A DNA stretch of 64,000 bases from SZUA-430 sp964647355 (lineage in GTDB: Bacteria > Pseudomonadota > Alphaproteobacteria > Micropepsales > Micropepsaceae): positions 62,001 to 126,000 of the forward strand of contig CAZYGK010000002.1 of the NCBI GenBank assembly GCA_964647355.1, in the 5' to 3' direction. Position numbers and translations under genes: made by a program. Positions within the stretch are counted from its first letter, which is position 1. Each line of letters starts with the position of its first letter. Positions 50,811 to 59,781 of this stretch are shown piece by piece. Under the pieces are notes generated by a model, which worked only from the letters and a program-made list of their open reading frames with translations, did not search any database and was not told where the DNA came from.

Positions 50811-50963
50811 TGTCATCCCGGCCAAACGGAGCGAAGCGAAGTGCGCGCCGGGACCTAGGGGAGCAGGGCATTGAGTTGGAATTCGTGCCCGGTCACCTGG
50901 GTCCCGGCTCGTAAGCTGCGCCAAGCTGCTTCGCAGCGCGCTCCGCTAACGTCCGGGATGACA
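50811..50963. repeat. Palindromic intergenic repeat, copy B
   Basis: This 153-bp relative of copy A has the same TGTCATCCCGG...CCGGGATGACA ends and the inner pair GCCGGGACCTAGGGGAGC / CACCTGGGTCCCGG. It separates the MmcQ gene from btuD. Confidence 0.85.
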
Positions 50964-50982
50964 GGTGAGTTGCTCGCGGCGA

Positions 50983-51759
50983 CTAGGCTCTGCGCTTCAA
51001 CGGCAGGATCACCGGGGCGCCGGCGTGGTCGCCGATGAAGGCGTCGATGCCGAAGGTTTGGCGGAGGGTTTCGCTGACCAAGGTCGTGGCGGGGGGGCCG
51101 TCGGCTGCGATGCGACCTTCGCTGAGCAGGACCACGCGGCTGGCGTGACGGGCGGCGATCGAAAGGTCGTGCAGCACCACGATCACGAGGGCGCCGGCTT
51201 GGCTTGCCGCGCGCAGTACTTCCATCGCGTGCAGCTGATGGCTGGGGTCGAGTTGGGCGAAGGGTTCGTCGGCGAGGATGACCTTTGCTTCGCTCGCCAA
51301 CGCGCGGGCGAGAAGTGCGCGGGCGCGTTCGCCGCCGGAGAGGGCTGTTGCGGGGCGGTCGGCCAGGTGCGCGATATCGCAGGCGTTCATTGCGCGAGCG
51401 ATCGCGGCTTCGTCGCTGTCGTTTTTCTTTGCGAAGCGGTGCGCGTGCGGCAGACGGCCTAAGGCCACGATGTTGCGCACGGTGAGCGGCCAGTGGACTT
51501 CGCCGCCTTGCGGCAGGTAGGCGATCTCGCGCGCGAGGTCGGTGCGGCGCCACGCGGTCATCGCTTTGCCGTTGAGCGCGATGTCGCCGCTTTGCGGGGC
51601 GATGAGGCCTGCTGCGGCGCGCATCAGCGTCGACTTGCCGGAGCCGTTTGGGCCCATGATCGCGACGCATTCGCCGCGCGCGAAGTTCGCGTTGATGCCG
51701 GTCAGCACCGTGCGAGTGCCAAGGGCGACGTTGAGGTTGGCGAGCGTTAGCGCCGTCAT
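50983..51759 (-). CDS. btuD: Vitamin B12 ABC transporter ATPase
   Basis: This 258-residue ABC ATPase has a Walker A (IMGPNGSGKSTLMRAAAGL), Q-loop (AYLPQGGEVHWPLTV), signature (TALSGGERARALLARALA) and Walker B (VILADEPFAQLD). FecCD-type ATPases transport siderophores, heme or cobalamin. The cobalamin riboswitch before btuC and the BtuF-like protein assign it to B12. Its start overlaps the btuC stop by 4 bases. Confidence 0.9.
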   Translation of the reverse strand: MTALTLANLNVALGTRTVLTGINANFARGECVAIMGPNGSGKSTLMRAAAGLIAPQSGDIALNGKAMTAWRRTDLAREIAYLPQGGEVHWPLTVRNIVALGRLPHAHRFAKKNDSDEAAIARAMNACDIAHLADRPATALSGGERARALLARALASEAKVILADEPFAQLDPSHQLHAMEVLRAASQAGALVIVVLHDLSIAARHASRVVLLSEGRIAADGPPATTLVSETLRQTFGIDAFIGDHAGAPVILPLKRRA

Positions 51760-52748
51760 GTGAGTTCGCGCCTCAATTTGAAAACGAGCCAGAGGAAGAA
51801 CGGCACGCCGATCAGCGACGTGAAGACGCCGAGCATCAGCTCGGGGCCCGACGGCACGAGGCGCACGGCTATGTCGGCTGAGAGCACCAGCAGCGCGCCG
51901 CCGATGGCGCTTGGGATCAGGAGCTTCGAGGGCGTGTGGCCGATGAACGGGCGGCAGAGGTGCGGGACGATGAGGCCCACGAACGCGATCGCGCCGGTGA
52001 CGGCGACGCTGGCGCCGACGGCGAGCGTGACGCCGGCAATCACGCGGCGCTGGACGCCCGCGACTTCGATGCCGAGCGACTTGGCGGCGTCTTCGCCGAG
52101 CGTCAGCGCGTCGAGCGCACGGCCGGTGCTTGCCAGCAACGCGAGGCCTGCGGCGACGAACGGCGCGGCGAGCAGCACGTCGTCGAAGCTGCGGTCCTTG
52201 AGCGAGCCTAAGATCCAGAACACGATCTCGCTCACCGCATAAGGGTTGGGTGCGAGGTTGAGGGCGAGCGCCATCAAGGCGGCGGCGAGGTTTGCGAGCG
52301 CGACGCCCGCGAGGATCAACGTCAGCACGCCGTTGTCGCGGCCGCTCAACAGGCTGAGCAGCACGGCCGCGATCAGCGCGCCCAACATGGCGGTCAAGGG
52401 CAGCGCGAACGCAAACGCCGTCGAGAGGCCGAAATAGATCGCGATCACAGCGCCGAGCGAGGCGAACGAGGCGATGCCCATGACGCCGGGTTCGGCAAGC
52501 GGGTTTCTAAGCAGGCCCTGCAGTGCGGCGCCGCTCATGCCGAGGGCTGCGCCCGAGAGCAGTCCGAGCAGCATGCGCGGCAGACGGATGTCGCGCATGA
52601 TCACGCCGGCCGTGCCGGTGTCGTTCACGAGGCCGTCGACGACGGTCGAGGCGCTCAGCGGCGCGTAGCCGACGAACAGCGACGCGGCTGCTGCGATCAG
52701 CGTCGCAGCGCTGAGTGCGATCAGTAGGTGGGATGCTCGGTCGTCCAT
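51756..52748 (-). CDS. btuC: Vitamin B12 ABC transporter permease
   Basis: This 330-residue FecCD-family permease has about nine to ten membrane segments and conserved PRMLLGLLSGAALGMSGAALQG, NPLAEPGVMGIAS, and FVGLIVPHLCRPFIGHTP. It starts at ATG 52748 (MDDRASHLLIALS); the frame continues upstream only through the riboswitch leader. It forms an operon with btuD and is controlled by the cobalamin riboswitch upstream. Confidence 0.92.
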   Translation of the reverse strand: MDDRASHLLIALSAATLIAAAASLFVGYAPLSASTVVDGLVNDTGTAGVIMRDIRLPRMLLGLLSGAALGMSGAALQGLLRNPLAEPGVMGIASFASLGAVIAIYFGLSTAFAFALPLTAMLGALIAAVLLSLLSGRDNGVLTLILAGVALANLAAALMALALNLAPNPYAVSEIVFWILGSLKDRSFDDVLLAAPFVAAGLALLASTGRALDALTLGEDAAKSLGIEVAGVQRRVIAGVTLAVGASVAVTGAIAFVGLIVPHLCRPFIGHTPSKLLIPSAIGGALLVLSADIAVRLVPSGPELMLGVFTSLIGVPFFLWLVFKLRRELT

Positions 52749-52828
52749 GGCCTCACGTCGCGTGTCTTCAGTCGCCGCGACGGTTGCCCGCTTTGCGTGC
52801 GCACACCCCGGCGCAAACAAGGACGACG

Positions 52829-53010
52829 GCATCCGGCAGGTTTCCTGGCTTGCGGCTCGAGCGCTTGTCACCTGCCTTCCCGAGTTTCCTCAGTGGCGTC
52901 TTCGGTGACGAGCTTGCCGCTCACAGTTGCGGGGGCAGCCGCGGCGTTGACCGCGTTCCCTCTCCGGATACGTAGGGTTCAGGGTTACTCCGGTTCGGCG
53001 GTTGGTGCAA
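52829..53010 (-). promoter_or_regulatory. Cobalamin riboswitch of btuC
   Basis: On the minus strand the leader contains the B12-box set in order: GGGAACGCGGTCAACGCCGC, CTGCCCCCGCAACTGTGAGC, GCCACTGA followed by GGGAAGGC, and AGCCAGGAAACCTGCC. These are the invariant parts of the cobalamin aptamer. The last piece ends about 80 bases before the btuC start. Cobalamin binding should reduce btuCD expression. Confidence 0.92.
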
Positions 53011-53041
53011 GGCGAGCCGCCAGCGCACGTATTTCGACGGG

Positions 53042-53449
53042 TTACAGGCAACCCTTTTCGGATACCAGAACTTCCGCGTCGGCGATGGTCCCGTCCGGCC
53101 GGCGCGACCAACTTACCTTGATACCCTCGTTGCACGGGAAGCCATATACGCGCCTGGTCGCAACACCATGACCTCGACCATAGTCTCGGTCGATGGTGAA
53201 CTCGTTGGACTCGAGCCATTCGATCAGCTCGCTCTCCTGAACGCCGTCTGCAAAGCGCGCCAAGAACATTCGGGCTGATGCTGGTTCTTTCCACATTGCA
53301 TCCGCCAAGAGCGCTGGACGGCGTTCTGCGATCAGCATTGCGGCTCCGACGGCGAGCCTTTCCCAGTTGAATGCTGCGACGACTCCAAGGGCAACAACTA
53401 CCGTTGCTGCAATCCATAGCTACTTTCGGCGGGCGGGCGAGGTCGACAT
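53042..53449 (-). pseudogene. Small membrane protein gene broken by an amber codon
   Basis: ATG 53449 opens MSTSPARRK, then TAG at codon 10 (53422-53420), after which the frame continues LWIAATVVVALGVVAAF, a clear membrane helix, and ends SEKGCL at 53042. A single TGG-to-TAG change would explain it. Re-initiation at ATG 53338 would give a 98-residue protein without the membrane helix. No family is recognised. It lies between btuF and the riboswitch. Confidence 0.72.
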
Positions 53450-53471
53450 GCGGATAGGCTAGCGCGCCGCC

Positions 53472-54509
53472 TCAGCGCGGGAAAGGATCATCGGCTGGCG
53501 CTGATGTGCGCGCAAGGTCAGCGCGTTTGGTGGCGAGGCGCTCGACGGCTTCGCCGACCCAGGGGCCGGGGCAAAGCCAGAGGCGCGAGGGGATGTTGTA
53601 GAGCGTGGTCTTGCCTTCGAGGGCGCGGAAGGCGGGGTGGCGGAGGATGCTTTGCGCTCGGCTTGCTGTGGCGCCGTAGGAGTCGTCGAGGATGAGCAGT
53701 TGCGGCGCGGCGGCAACCACGGTTTCGAGCGCGACGGTCGCGTAGGCTTGGCCGGTGAGTTTCGGTGCTAGGTTCGTGAGGCCTGCTGCGGCGAGGATGT
53801 TGTTCGTCAGCGTGCCCGCGCCGGAAGTGAGGCCGTTCGGTTCGTAGACGAGGGCGGTGATGGGCTTGGTGGTTGGGGAGTGGGTTTTGGCGACGCGGGC
53901 GTCCATGTGCGCGATCAGTTGTTCGCCGCGTTCGGGCTCGCCTAAGGCTTTGGCGGCGTCGCGGATGACTTTGCGGACGTCTTCGAGCGAGGCGGCGTAG
54001 CCTACGATGTGGACGGGAACGCCGAGCGTGCCGGCCAAGCGGTTCGCGCCTTTGCCGGTCACGATGTCGCCCAGGATCAGGTCCGGCTTCAGTTCGACGA
54101 TTTCCTCCGCGCGCGCGTTGTTGATGCGAAGCCCGCGCGCTTCGGTCGCGAAGTTTGAGATTTCGGGCTCGGTCGCCATGCGCGAGACGGAGAGGATGCG
54201 GGCGCGGTCGACCAGCGCGAGCGCAAGCTGGTCGGCGCAGACGTTTGTGGAGACGATGCGCTGGGGTTTCGATACCGCCATCACAGAAGCGCCCGCTCCT
54301 CCCCTCGCCCTTCCTTCTTCAGGAAGGGAGAGGGGGCGGGGGTGAGGGATGGTCGCAAAGCTGGGTGATGCATCGGAAGGCGCGTTGAGCGAACTGATAA
54401 TCGAAGGTGCTGCGGAGCGCCCTCCCTCACCCCCTGCCCCTCTCCCTCCCGTTGGGAGGGCGAGGGGAGAAGTGAGGGCCGCGGCCAATATGAATGCGCG
54501 AACGAACAT
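53472..54509 (-). CDS. btuF: BtuF-like periplasmic cobalamin-binding protein with in-frame repeat insertion
   Basis: This 345-residue protein begins with a signal peptide (MFVRAFILAAALTSPLAL). About 55 low-complexity residues follow, and then the BtuF-like domain (QRIVSTNVCADQLALALVDR, EEIVELKPDLILGD, GLTNLAPKLTGQAYATVALE). The low-complexity part is translated from a palindromic DNA repeat (54302-54478) that kept the frame. It binds B12 in the periplasm for BtuCD. It lies 22 bp upstream of the broken small gene. Confidence 0.86.
   Translation of the reverse strand: MFVRAFILAAALTSPLALPTGGRGAGGEGGRSAAPSIISSLNAPSDASPSFATIPHPRPLSLPEEGRARGGAGASVMAVSKPQRIVSTNVCADQLALALVDRARILSVSRMATEPEISNFATEARGLRINNARAEEIVELKPDLILGDIVTGKGANRLAGTLGVPVHIVGYAASLEDVRKVIRDAAKALGEPERGEQLIAHMDARVAKTHSPTTKPITALVYEPNGLTSGAGTLTNNILAAAGLTNLAPKLTGQAYATVALETVVAAAPQLLILDDSYGATASRAQSILRHPAFRALEGKTTLYNIPSRLWLCPGPWVGEAVERLATKRADLARTSAPADDPFPR
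54302..54478. repeat. Palindromic repeat pair inside btuF
   Basis: Two GC-rich hairpins (54302-54350, with CCTTCC/GGAAGG around TTCTTCA; and 54421-54478, with CCTCCC/GGGAGG around GTT) flank about 70 bp. The pair is placed between the signal peptide and mature domain of BtuF and is read as coding. It resembles palindromic elements that insert in frame in some alphaproteobacterial genes. Confidence 0.75.
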
Positions 54510-54555
54510 GGTTGCTCTATATTGCCTTCACCGCGAAATCGCCAGTGAGGATGCC

Positions 54556-55344
54556 ATGTACGAGACGATCCAGGTGCGCAAGGAGGGGGCGGTCGATTGG
54601 GTGATGCTCAATCGGCCAGAGAGTTTGAACGCTTTGAACAAGCGGTTGATCGACGAGTTGCTCGACTATTTTCAGGCGCTTTATTGGGACAAGTCGGTGC
54701 GCGTCGTGGTGATGCGCGGTGCAGGGCGCGGCTATTGCGCCGGCCTCGACTTGAAGGAGCGGGATAACACCCCGCGAACGGCCCAGAACAGGCTCACTGC
54801 ACAGCGGCGGATCAGCGAGATCGTCATGCGCATGCGGCGCTGTCCGCAGCCGATCGTTTCGCTCGTGCATGGGCCGGCGTGCGGCGGGGGCTTCGCGTTC
54901 GCGCTCGCCAGCGACATCCGCATAGCGGGACAGAGTGCGCGGATGAATGCGGCTTTCATCCGGATCGGGCTTTCGGCTTGCGACATCGGCGTGTCGTATT
55001 TCCTGCCGCGGCTTGTGGGTGTTTCGGTGGCGTCCGAGTTGATGCTGACCGGGCGCTTCATCAATGCGGAGCGGGCTTTGCGCGTCGGGCTCGTGAGCGA
55101 GGTCGTTCCGGACGACAAGATGGAGGAGGCTGTGCGGCCGTATCTCGACGAGATGCTGACGACGTCGCCCTTGGGCCTTCGTATGACGAAAGAGTGTCTC
55201 AACATGAGTGTCGATGCGGGGAGCCTTGAGGCGACGATTGCGATGGAGGATCGCAACCAGATTCTGTGCGCGCAGACGGCGGACTTCGACGAGGGGATAC
55301 GGGCGTTCCTTGAGAAGCGGCGGCCGGACTACAAGGACGCTTGA
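54556..55344 (+). CDS. Enoyl-CoA hydratase/isomerase family protein
   Basis: This 262-residue crotonase-fold protein has an oxyanion-hole motif (RGYCAGLDLKERD, HGPACGGGFAFALASDI). The second acidic position (FIRIGLSACDIGVSYFLPRL) has Asp where Glu is often found, so the exact reaction is uncertain. ATG 54556 (MYETIQVRKEGAVDW) is chosen; the upstream frame reads through the btuF repeat. It is followed by the GH36 gene after 2 bp and is divergent from btuF. Confidence 0.88.
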   Translation: MYETIQVRKEGAVDWVMLNRPESLNALNKRLIDELLDYFQALYWDKSVRVVVMRGAGRGYCAGLDLKERDNTPRTAQNRLTAQRRISEIVMRMRRCPQPIVSLVHGPACGGGFAFALASDIRIAGQSARMNAAFIRIGLSACDIGVSYFLPRLVGVSVASELMLTGRFINAERALRVGLVSEVVPDDKMEEAVRPYLDEMLTTSPLGLRMTKECLNMSVDAGSLEATIAMEDRNQILCAQTADFDEGIRAFLEKRRPDYKDA

Positions 55345-55346
55345 GA

Positions 55347-57368
55347 ATGCAGCGCTGGCTTTACTTGCGTGGCGGCGAGGTTTCGCTGCTGATCGATCTG
55401 GTGCCCGGGGCCAAGGCTTTGCCGCGCGTCGTGCACTTCGGTGCGGATCTGGGAGCTTCGCCTGATTTCGAGAGCTTGGCGGCGCGGCCGCGCGTGCTCT
55501 GGGGCGCGCGGATGGACAAGCCCTGCCCGCCTTGCGTGCTGCCGGGTGCCGAGGCCGGGTACTTCGGCATGCCCGCGGTCGAGCCGTCGCATCAGCATCG
55601 TTGGATGTTCGAGGGCGTCGACGAGATTGATGATGGATTCTCTCTTCGCTTTTCGCTTGCGACCGTTGATGTCCGGCTGTCGCCGCACGGCGTGCTCGCG
55701 ACGCGGGTGCGCTGGCGCGGGGGCCAAGCGCGCTGGATCGCGGCGCTGGCGCTGCCCCTGCCCGCTTCGTGCGACGAGGTGCTGTCGTTCGGCGGCGATT
55801 GGGCGCGCGAGTTTGCGGCGCAGCGGCAGACGCTGTCGTCGGGCGCGTTGGTGTTCGAGAGCCGGCGCGGGCGGCCGGGGCATGACCGGTTCCCGGGATT
55901 GTTTGTCGGCGAGCGCGGGTTTGGCGACGATCACGGCGGCGTCTATGCGGTGACGCTGGGGTGGAGCGGCAGTCATCGGATTGCGGTCGAGAAATTGCGC
56001 GAGGGCGAGGTTGTCGTGCAGGCCGGCGAACTGCGCGTTGACGACGACGCTGTTGCGGCGGGTTACGAGAGTCCTTGGTGTTACGCGACCTACTCGCCGC
56101 GCGGGTTGAATGGAGCGATGCAGGCACTGCATGCGTTCGTGCGCGAGCGTGTGGTGCCGAAGAGCGTCGCGGCGCGGGCGCGGCCCGTGCACTACAACAC
56201 GTGGGAAGCGGTTTACTTCAAGCATGACGTCGCGGCGTTGAAGCTGCTTGCCGATCGCGCGGCGGCCGTGGGGGCTGAGCGGTTCGTGCTCGACGACGGC
56301 TGGTTCAAGGGGCGTAACGACGACCATGCGGGACTTGGCGATTGGATTGTCGATGCGAAGAAGTATCCCGATGGTTTGACGCCGCTGATCGATCATGTGC
56401 GTTCGAAGGACCTTGAGTTCGGGTTGTGGGTTGAGCCTGAGATGGTGAACCCGGACAGCGATTTGGCGCGCACGCATCCGGATTGGCTGCGCCGCGACGG
56501 ACATGGGCTTCTCCTCATGCGAAATCAGGCGGTGCTTGATGTCGCTCGCGCCGATGTTTCGGATTACTTGTTCGATGCGCTTGATGCATTGCTTTCGGCG
56601 CATCCGATTTCGTATCTCAAATGGGACATGAACCGGGACCTCACGGGCGCGGGGCATGGGGCTTATGTGCGCGCGGTTTGGGCGCTCGTCGATCGGCTTC
56701 GGGCCGCGCACCCAACCGTCGAGATCGAGACCTGCGCGAGCGGCGGTGGGCGCTGCGACTACGGCATGCTGGCGCGAACGGAGCGCGTTTGGGTTTCGGA
56801 TTCGAACGATGCGCTCGACCGGTTCGACATTCAGGCCCACGCCAACCTGTTCCTGCCGCCTGAGGTTTGCGGCGTACATGTGGGGCCGGCGAGCTGTCAC
56901 ATCACGGGGCGGCGGTTGTCGCTCGATCTGCGCGCACATGTGGCGATGTTCGGGCACATGGGGCTTGAGCTCGATTTGCGCGAACTTTCGGATGCGGATG
57001 TCGAGCGGTTGGCCGTGCATATCGGGAACTACAAGCGATTTCGTTCTCTGCTTCATTCGGGCGCGTACTGGCGGCGCACGCTCGATGCCGATCATGCGGC
57101 GGTTTGCGTAATCTCCGGCGACGAAGCCTTGGCGCTTGCCGTGCGTACCGGTTCGGCGCAGCTCGGGCGCGGGACGCTGCTGAAAATGCCGGGTCTTCGC
57201 GCTGACGCTACGTACCGCGTTGCGGCCATCGCGCCGGTTTCGAAGAGTGTCGAAGCGTCGCTGGCTCTACCGTTAACGCTCTCAGGCCGCGTGCTTGAAG
57301 CGCGGGGGGTAGAGCTTTATCTCCCAAGGCCGGAAACCTCGCTTCTCATTCACGCCCGGATGATTTGA
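55347..57368 (+). CDS. GH36-family alpha-galactosidase
   Basis: This 673-residue protein has the GH36 catalytic domain: FVLDDGWFKGRNDD, GLWVEPEMVNPDSDL, the nucleophile Asp in YLKWDMNRDL, and the acid/base Asp in WVSDSNDALDRFD. The N-terminal half is the beta-sandwich domain. It hydrolyses alpha-1,6-galactosides such as melibiose or raffinose. No signal peptide is seen, so it acts in the cytoplasm. It begins 2 bp after the enoyl-CoA hydratase, an unusual partner. ATG 55347 is preferred over the TTG two codons earlier. Confidence 0.93.
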   Translation: MQRWLYLRGGEVSLLIDLVPGAKALPRVVHFGADLGASPDFESLAARPRVLWGARMDKPCPPCVLPGAEAGYFGMPAVEPSHQHRWMFEGVDEIDDGFSLRFSLATVDVRLSPHGVLATRVRWRGGQARWIAALALPLPASCDEVLSFGGDWAREFAAQRQTLSSGALVFESRRGRPGHDRFPGLFVGERGFGDDHGGVYAVTLGWSGSHRIAVEKLREGEVVVQAGELRVDDDAVAAGYESPWCYATYSPRGLNGAMQALHAFVRERVVPKSVAARARPVHYNTWEAVYFKHDVAALKLLADRAAAVGAERFVLDDGWFKGRNDDHAGLGDWIVDAKKYPDGLTPLIDHVRSKDLEFGLWVEPEMVNPDSDLARTHPDWLRRDGHGLLLMRNQAVLDVARADVSDYLFDALDALLSAHPISYLKWDMNRDLTGAGHGAYVRAVWALVDRLRAAHPTVEIETCASGGGRCDYGMLARTERVWVSDSNDALDRFDIQAHANLFLPPEVCGVHVGPASCHITGRRLSLDLRAHVAMFGHMGLELDLRELSDADVERLAVHIGNYKRFRSLLHSGAYWRRTLDADHAAVCVISGDEALALAVRTGSAQLGRGTLLKMPGLRADATYRVAAIAPVSKSVEASLALPLTLSGRVLEARGVELYLPRPETSLLIHARMI

Positions 57369-57432
57369 GGTTTCTTGCTTTCGGGACCCTGGGCGCGCGA
57401 TAAACGCGGCGCCAAATCAACGGACGAAATCC

Positions 57433-59268
57433 ATGCCCTCCTACAAAGCCCCTGTCGCCGATTTCGAGTTCCTTTTGTTCGACGTGCACGAGATCGACAA
57501 GTACGCCGACCTGCCGGGGTATAAGGAGCTCGACAAGGCGACCGTTCGCGACGTGCTCGAAGGTGCGGGCACGTTTTGCGAGGAAGTGCTGCAGCCGATC
57601 AACCAATCGGGCGACGAGGAAGGATGCCATTTCGAGAACGGCGTCGTGCGCACGCCGAAGGGCTTCAAGGAAGCCTGGAACGCCTATCGCGAGGCGGGTT
57701 GGAACCGGCTCGCCGTGCCAGAGCAGTTCGGCGGCGCGGGCTTGCCGATCATGATGACATTTGCGGTCAGCGAGATGGCATTCGCCGCGAACCAGGCGTT
57801 TGCGATGTATCCGGGGCTGACGGCAGCCGCCTACTCCGCGCTTGCCGCGACGGGTGAGCCGTGGATGCGCGAGCATATCGTCAAGCGCATGGTCGCGGGC
57901 GATTGGGCGGGCACGATGTGCCTGACCGAGCCGCATTGCGGCACCGATCTTCGCCTGATGAAGACGAAGGCGGTGGAGCTGCCGGACGGGACGTACAAGC
58001 TTTCGGGAACGAAGATTTTCATCTCTGGCGGCGATCAGGATTTGACCGAGAACATCATCCATATGGTGATCGCGAAGATCCCGGATGAGACGGGCAAGAC
58101 CTCCGACGATCTCTCGACCGTCAACTTCTTCATGGTACCGAAGTTCTTGGTTTCGGAAGAGGGCAAGATGGGCACGCGCAACGGCGTCTCCACGGGCTCC
58201 ATCGAGAAGAAAATGGGCATCAAGGCGAACGCGACCGCCGTCTTGAACTTCGACGAAGCGAAGGCCTGGCGCTTGGGGCCGAAGCCGCAGAAGAAGGCGG
58301 ACGGGGCGAAAGGTTCGTCGTCGGCCGGCATGAAGGGCATGTTCGGCATGATGAATGCTGCGCGTCTCGGCGTCGGCGTGCAGGGCGTCGCGATCGCCGA
58401 GGTCGCGTATCAGAATGCGGCGATCTATGCGAAGGAGCGGCTTGTCGGCCGCGCGCTCACCGGTGCGAAGGCGCCGGACAAGCCCGCCGACCCCTTGATC
58501 GTGCATCCGGACGTGCGGCGCATGCTGATGTTTGCGCGCGTTGCGGCGGAAGGCGGACGGTCGCTTGCGACGTTCATCTCGCTGCAGCTTGGGATCGCCG
58601 GGTCGCTGCGCCCCGAGATGGAGCGCGTCGAGGCCGCCGATCTTGCCGATCTGCTCACGCCCGTGATCAAGGCGTTCTGCACCGACATGGGCTTCGATGC
58701 GGCGAACGCGGCGATGCAGGTGTTCGGCGGGCACGGCTACGTGCGCGACCACGGGATGGAGCAGTTCGTACGCGACGCGCGGATCAACCAGACCTATGAG
58801 GGCGCGAACGGCGTGCAGGCACTCGACCTTGTGGGCCGCAAGCTTGCGCGCAACGGCGGACGGGCGCCGTTCGCCTTGTTCAAGCGGATCAACGATTTCA
58901 TCGCGGCCGAAACTTCGGATGCGATGAAGCCTTATGTGACGCCGTTGAAGGCCGGCGTCATGCGCACGCAAGAGGCGACGATGTGGCTCGCACAGAACGG
59001 GTTGAAGAACCCGGACAATGCGGGTGCCGCCAGCGTCGATTACTTGCGCCTCTTCGGGCTCACCGTGATCGGCTGGTTGTGGGCGCGCCAGGCGAAGGCT
59101 GCGATGGCGAAGCTCGCGACCAAGCCCGCGAACGCGGCGTTCTACGAAACGAAACTGGCCTCGGCCCGCTTCTGGATGGAACGGTTGATGCCGGACACGG
59201 CATCGCTTTCCGAGCGGATCAAGGCGGGTGCCGACGGTCTGATGCAGCTCGACGCGGCGAACTTCTGA
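57433..59268 (+). CDS. Acyl-CoA dehydrogenase, long C-terminal form
   Basis: This 611-residue flavoenzyme has MCLTEPHCGTDLRLMKTKA, GTKIFISGGDQDLTENIIH, and QVFGGHGYVRDHGMEQFVRD near the C-terminal core. The catalytic-base region is QTYEGANGVQALDL. Members of this length (DmdC/FadE-like with an extra C-terminal domain) oxidise acyl-CoA or 3-methylmercaptopropanoyl-CoA. No dmd genes lie near, so the substrate is open. It follows the GH36 gene by 64 bp. Confidence 0.92.
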   Translation: MPSYKAPVADFEFLLFDVHEIDKYADLPGYKELDKATVRDVLEGAGTFCEEVLQPINQSGDEEGCHFENGVVRTPKGFKEAWNAYREAGWNRLAVPEQFGGAGLPIMMTFAVSEMAFAANQAFAMYPGLTAAAYSALAATGEPWMREHIVKRMVAGDWAGTMCLTEPHCGTDLRLMKTKAVELPDGTYKLSGTKIFISGGDQDLTENIIHMVIAKIPDETGKTSDDLSTVNFFMVPKFLVSEEGKMGTRNGVSTGSIEKKMGIKANATAVLNFDEAKAWRLGPKPQKKADGAKGSSSAGMKGMFGMMNAARLGVGVQGVAIAEVAYQNAAIYAKERLVGRALTGAKAPDKPADPLIVHPDVRRMLMFARVAAEGGRSLATFISLQLGIAGSLRPEMERVEAADLADLLTPVIKAFCTDMGFDAANAAMQVFGGHGYVRDHGMEQFVRDARINQTYEGANGVQALDLVGRKLARNGGRAPFALFKRINDFIAAETSDAMKPYVTPLKAGVMRTQEATMWLAQNGLKNPDNAGAASVDYLRLFGLTVIGWLWARQAKAAMAKLATKPANAAFYETKLASARFWMERLMPDTASLSERIKAGADGLMQLDAANF

Positions 59269-59327
59269 GCGGATACAAAATCGAATCCGTTAGAAGCGTT
59301 AGATCGGCGGATCTCTGCGGGTTTATC

Positions 59328-59366
59328 CGTTAGATATGCGTTAGATATCCGTTAGACGTGCGTTAG
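59328..59366. repeat. 11-bp tandem repeat (CGTTAGA-type)
   Basis: CGTTAG recurs at 59328, 59339, 59350 and 59361, exactly 11 bp apart, in units such as CGTTAGATATG. Two further CGTTAG copies lie at 59288 and 59297. The spacing of one helical turn suggests a phased protein-binding array or slippage product. Confidence 0.8.
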
Positions 59367-59730
59367 GCGGCAAGCCTGGCGCGCACAAAATGTGCGCGTC
59401 GCGTGTGCAGTTGAGGTGCACGATAGACGTGCACGATTCGCTAAAGCGTACAGCGCCACAGGCAGCAAGGTTCAGATGCAATTTTCAAGTCGCAGCCGCG
59501 CGCCGTTTGGCGCGGGAACGCGATGCGTGCCGTGCGCGGGCTTGCATCGCGGAGAACTTAATATAAATAACACAACTTTCTATACAATTCAAGAATATTG
59601 CGCGCGAGACCGGCGACGTCATCCCCGCGCCTTTGGAGTTCGCGGCCGGCTCGATTGGTTCAGCTTCGAGGCAGCTTCCGCACAGGGTGAACGTGCCCGG
59701 CCCCGAGACCGCAGTCATTGCAAACGCGAA

Positions 59731-59754
59731 AGCGGCCGGTTTAGGCCGGCCGCT
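59731..59754 (-). terminator. Terminator of the OmpA-family gene
   Basis: Perfect 9-bp arms AGCGGCCGG and CCGGCCGCT flank TTTAGG. On the minus strand the stem is followed by TTCGCGTTT. It lies 28 bp after the OmpA stop. Confidence 0.8.
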
Positions 59755-59781
59755 TGCTGCTTACGACGCGTGTCGCGGCGC

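Larger units (their letters stand above)
59269..59781. other. 513-bp intergenic region with tandem and inverted repeats
   Basis: No gene is visible between the convergent acyl-CoA dehydrogenase and OmpA genes. It holds an 11-bp tandem repeat (59328-59366), a dyad GTGCACG-N5-CGTGCAC (59416-59434), an AT-rich patch (59560-59600) and the terminator at 59731-59754. Confidence 0.6.

Noticed and set aside
55329..58971. Very long minus-strand frames opposite the GH36 and acyl-CoA dehydrogenase genes
   Set aside because: They are antisense shadows produced by high GC and codon bias; their translations are Arg/His-rich without family resemblance, while the plus-strand proteins have complete catalytic motifs.
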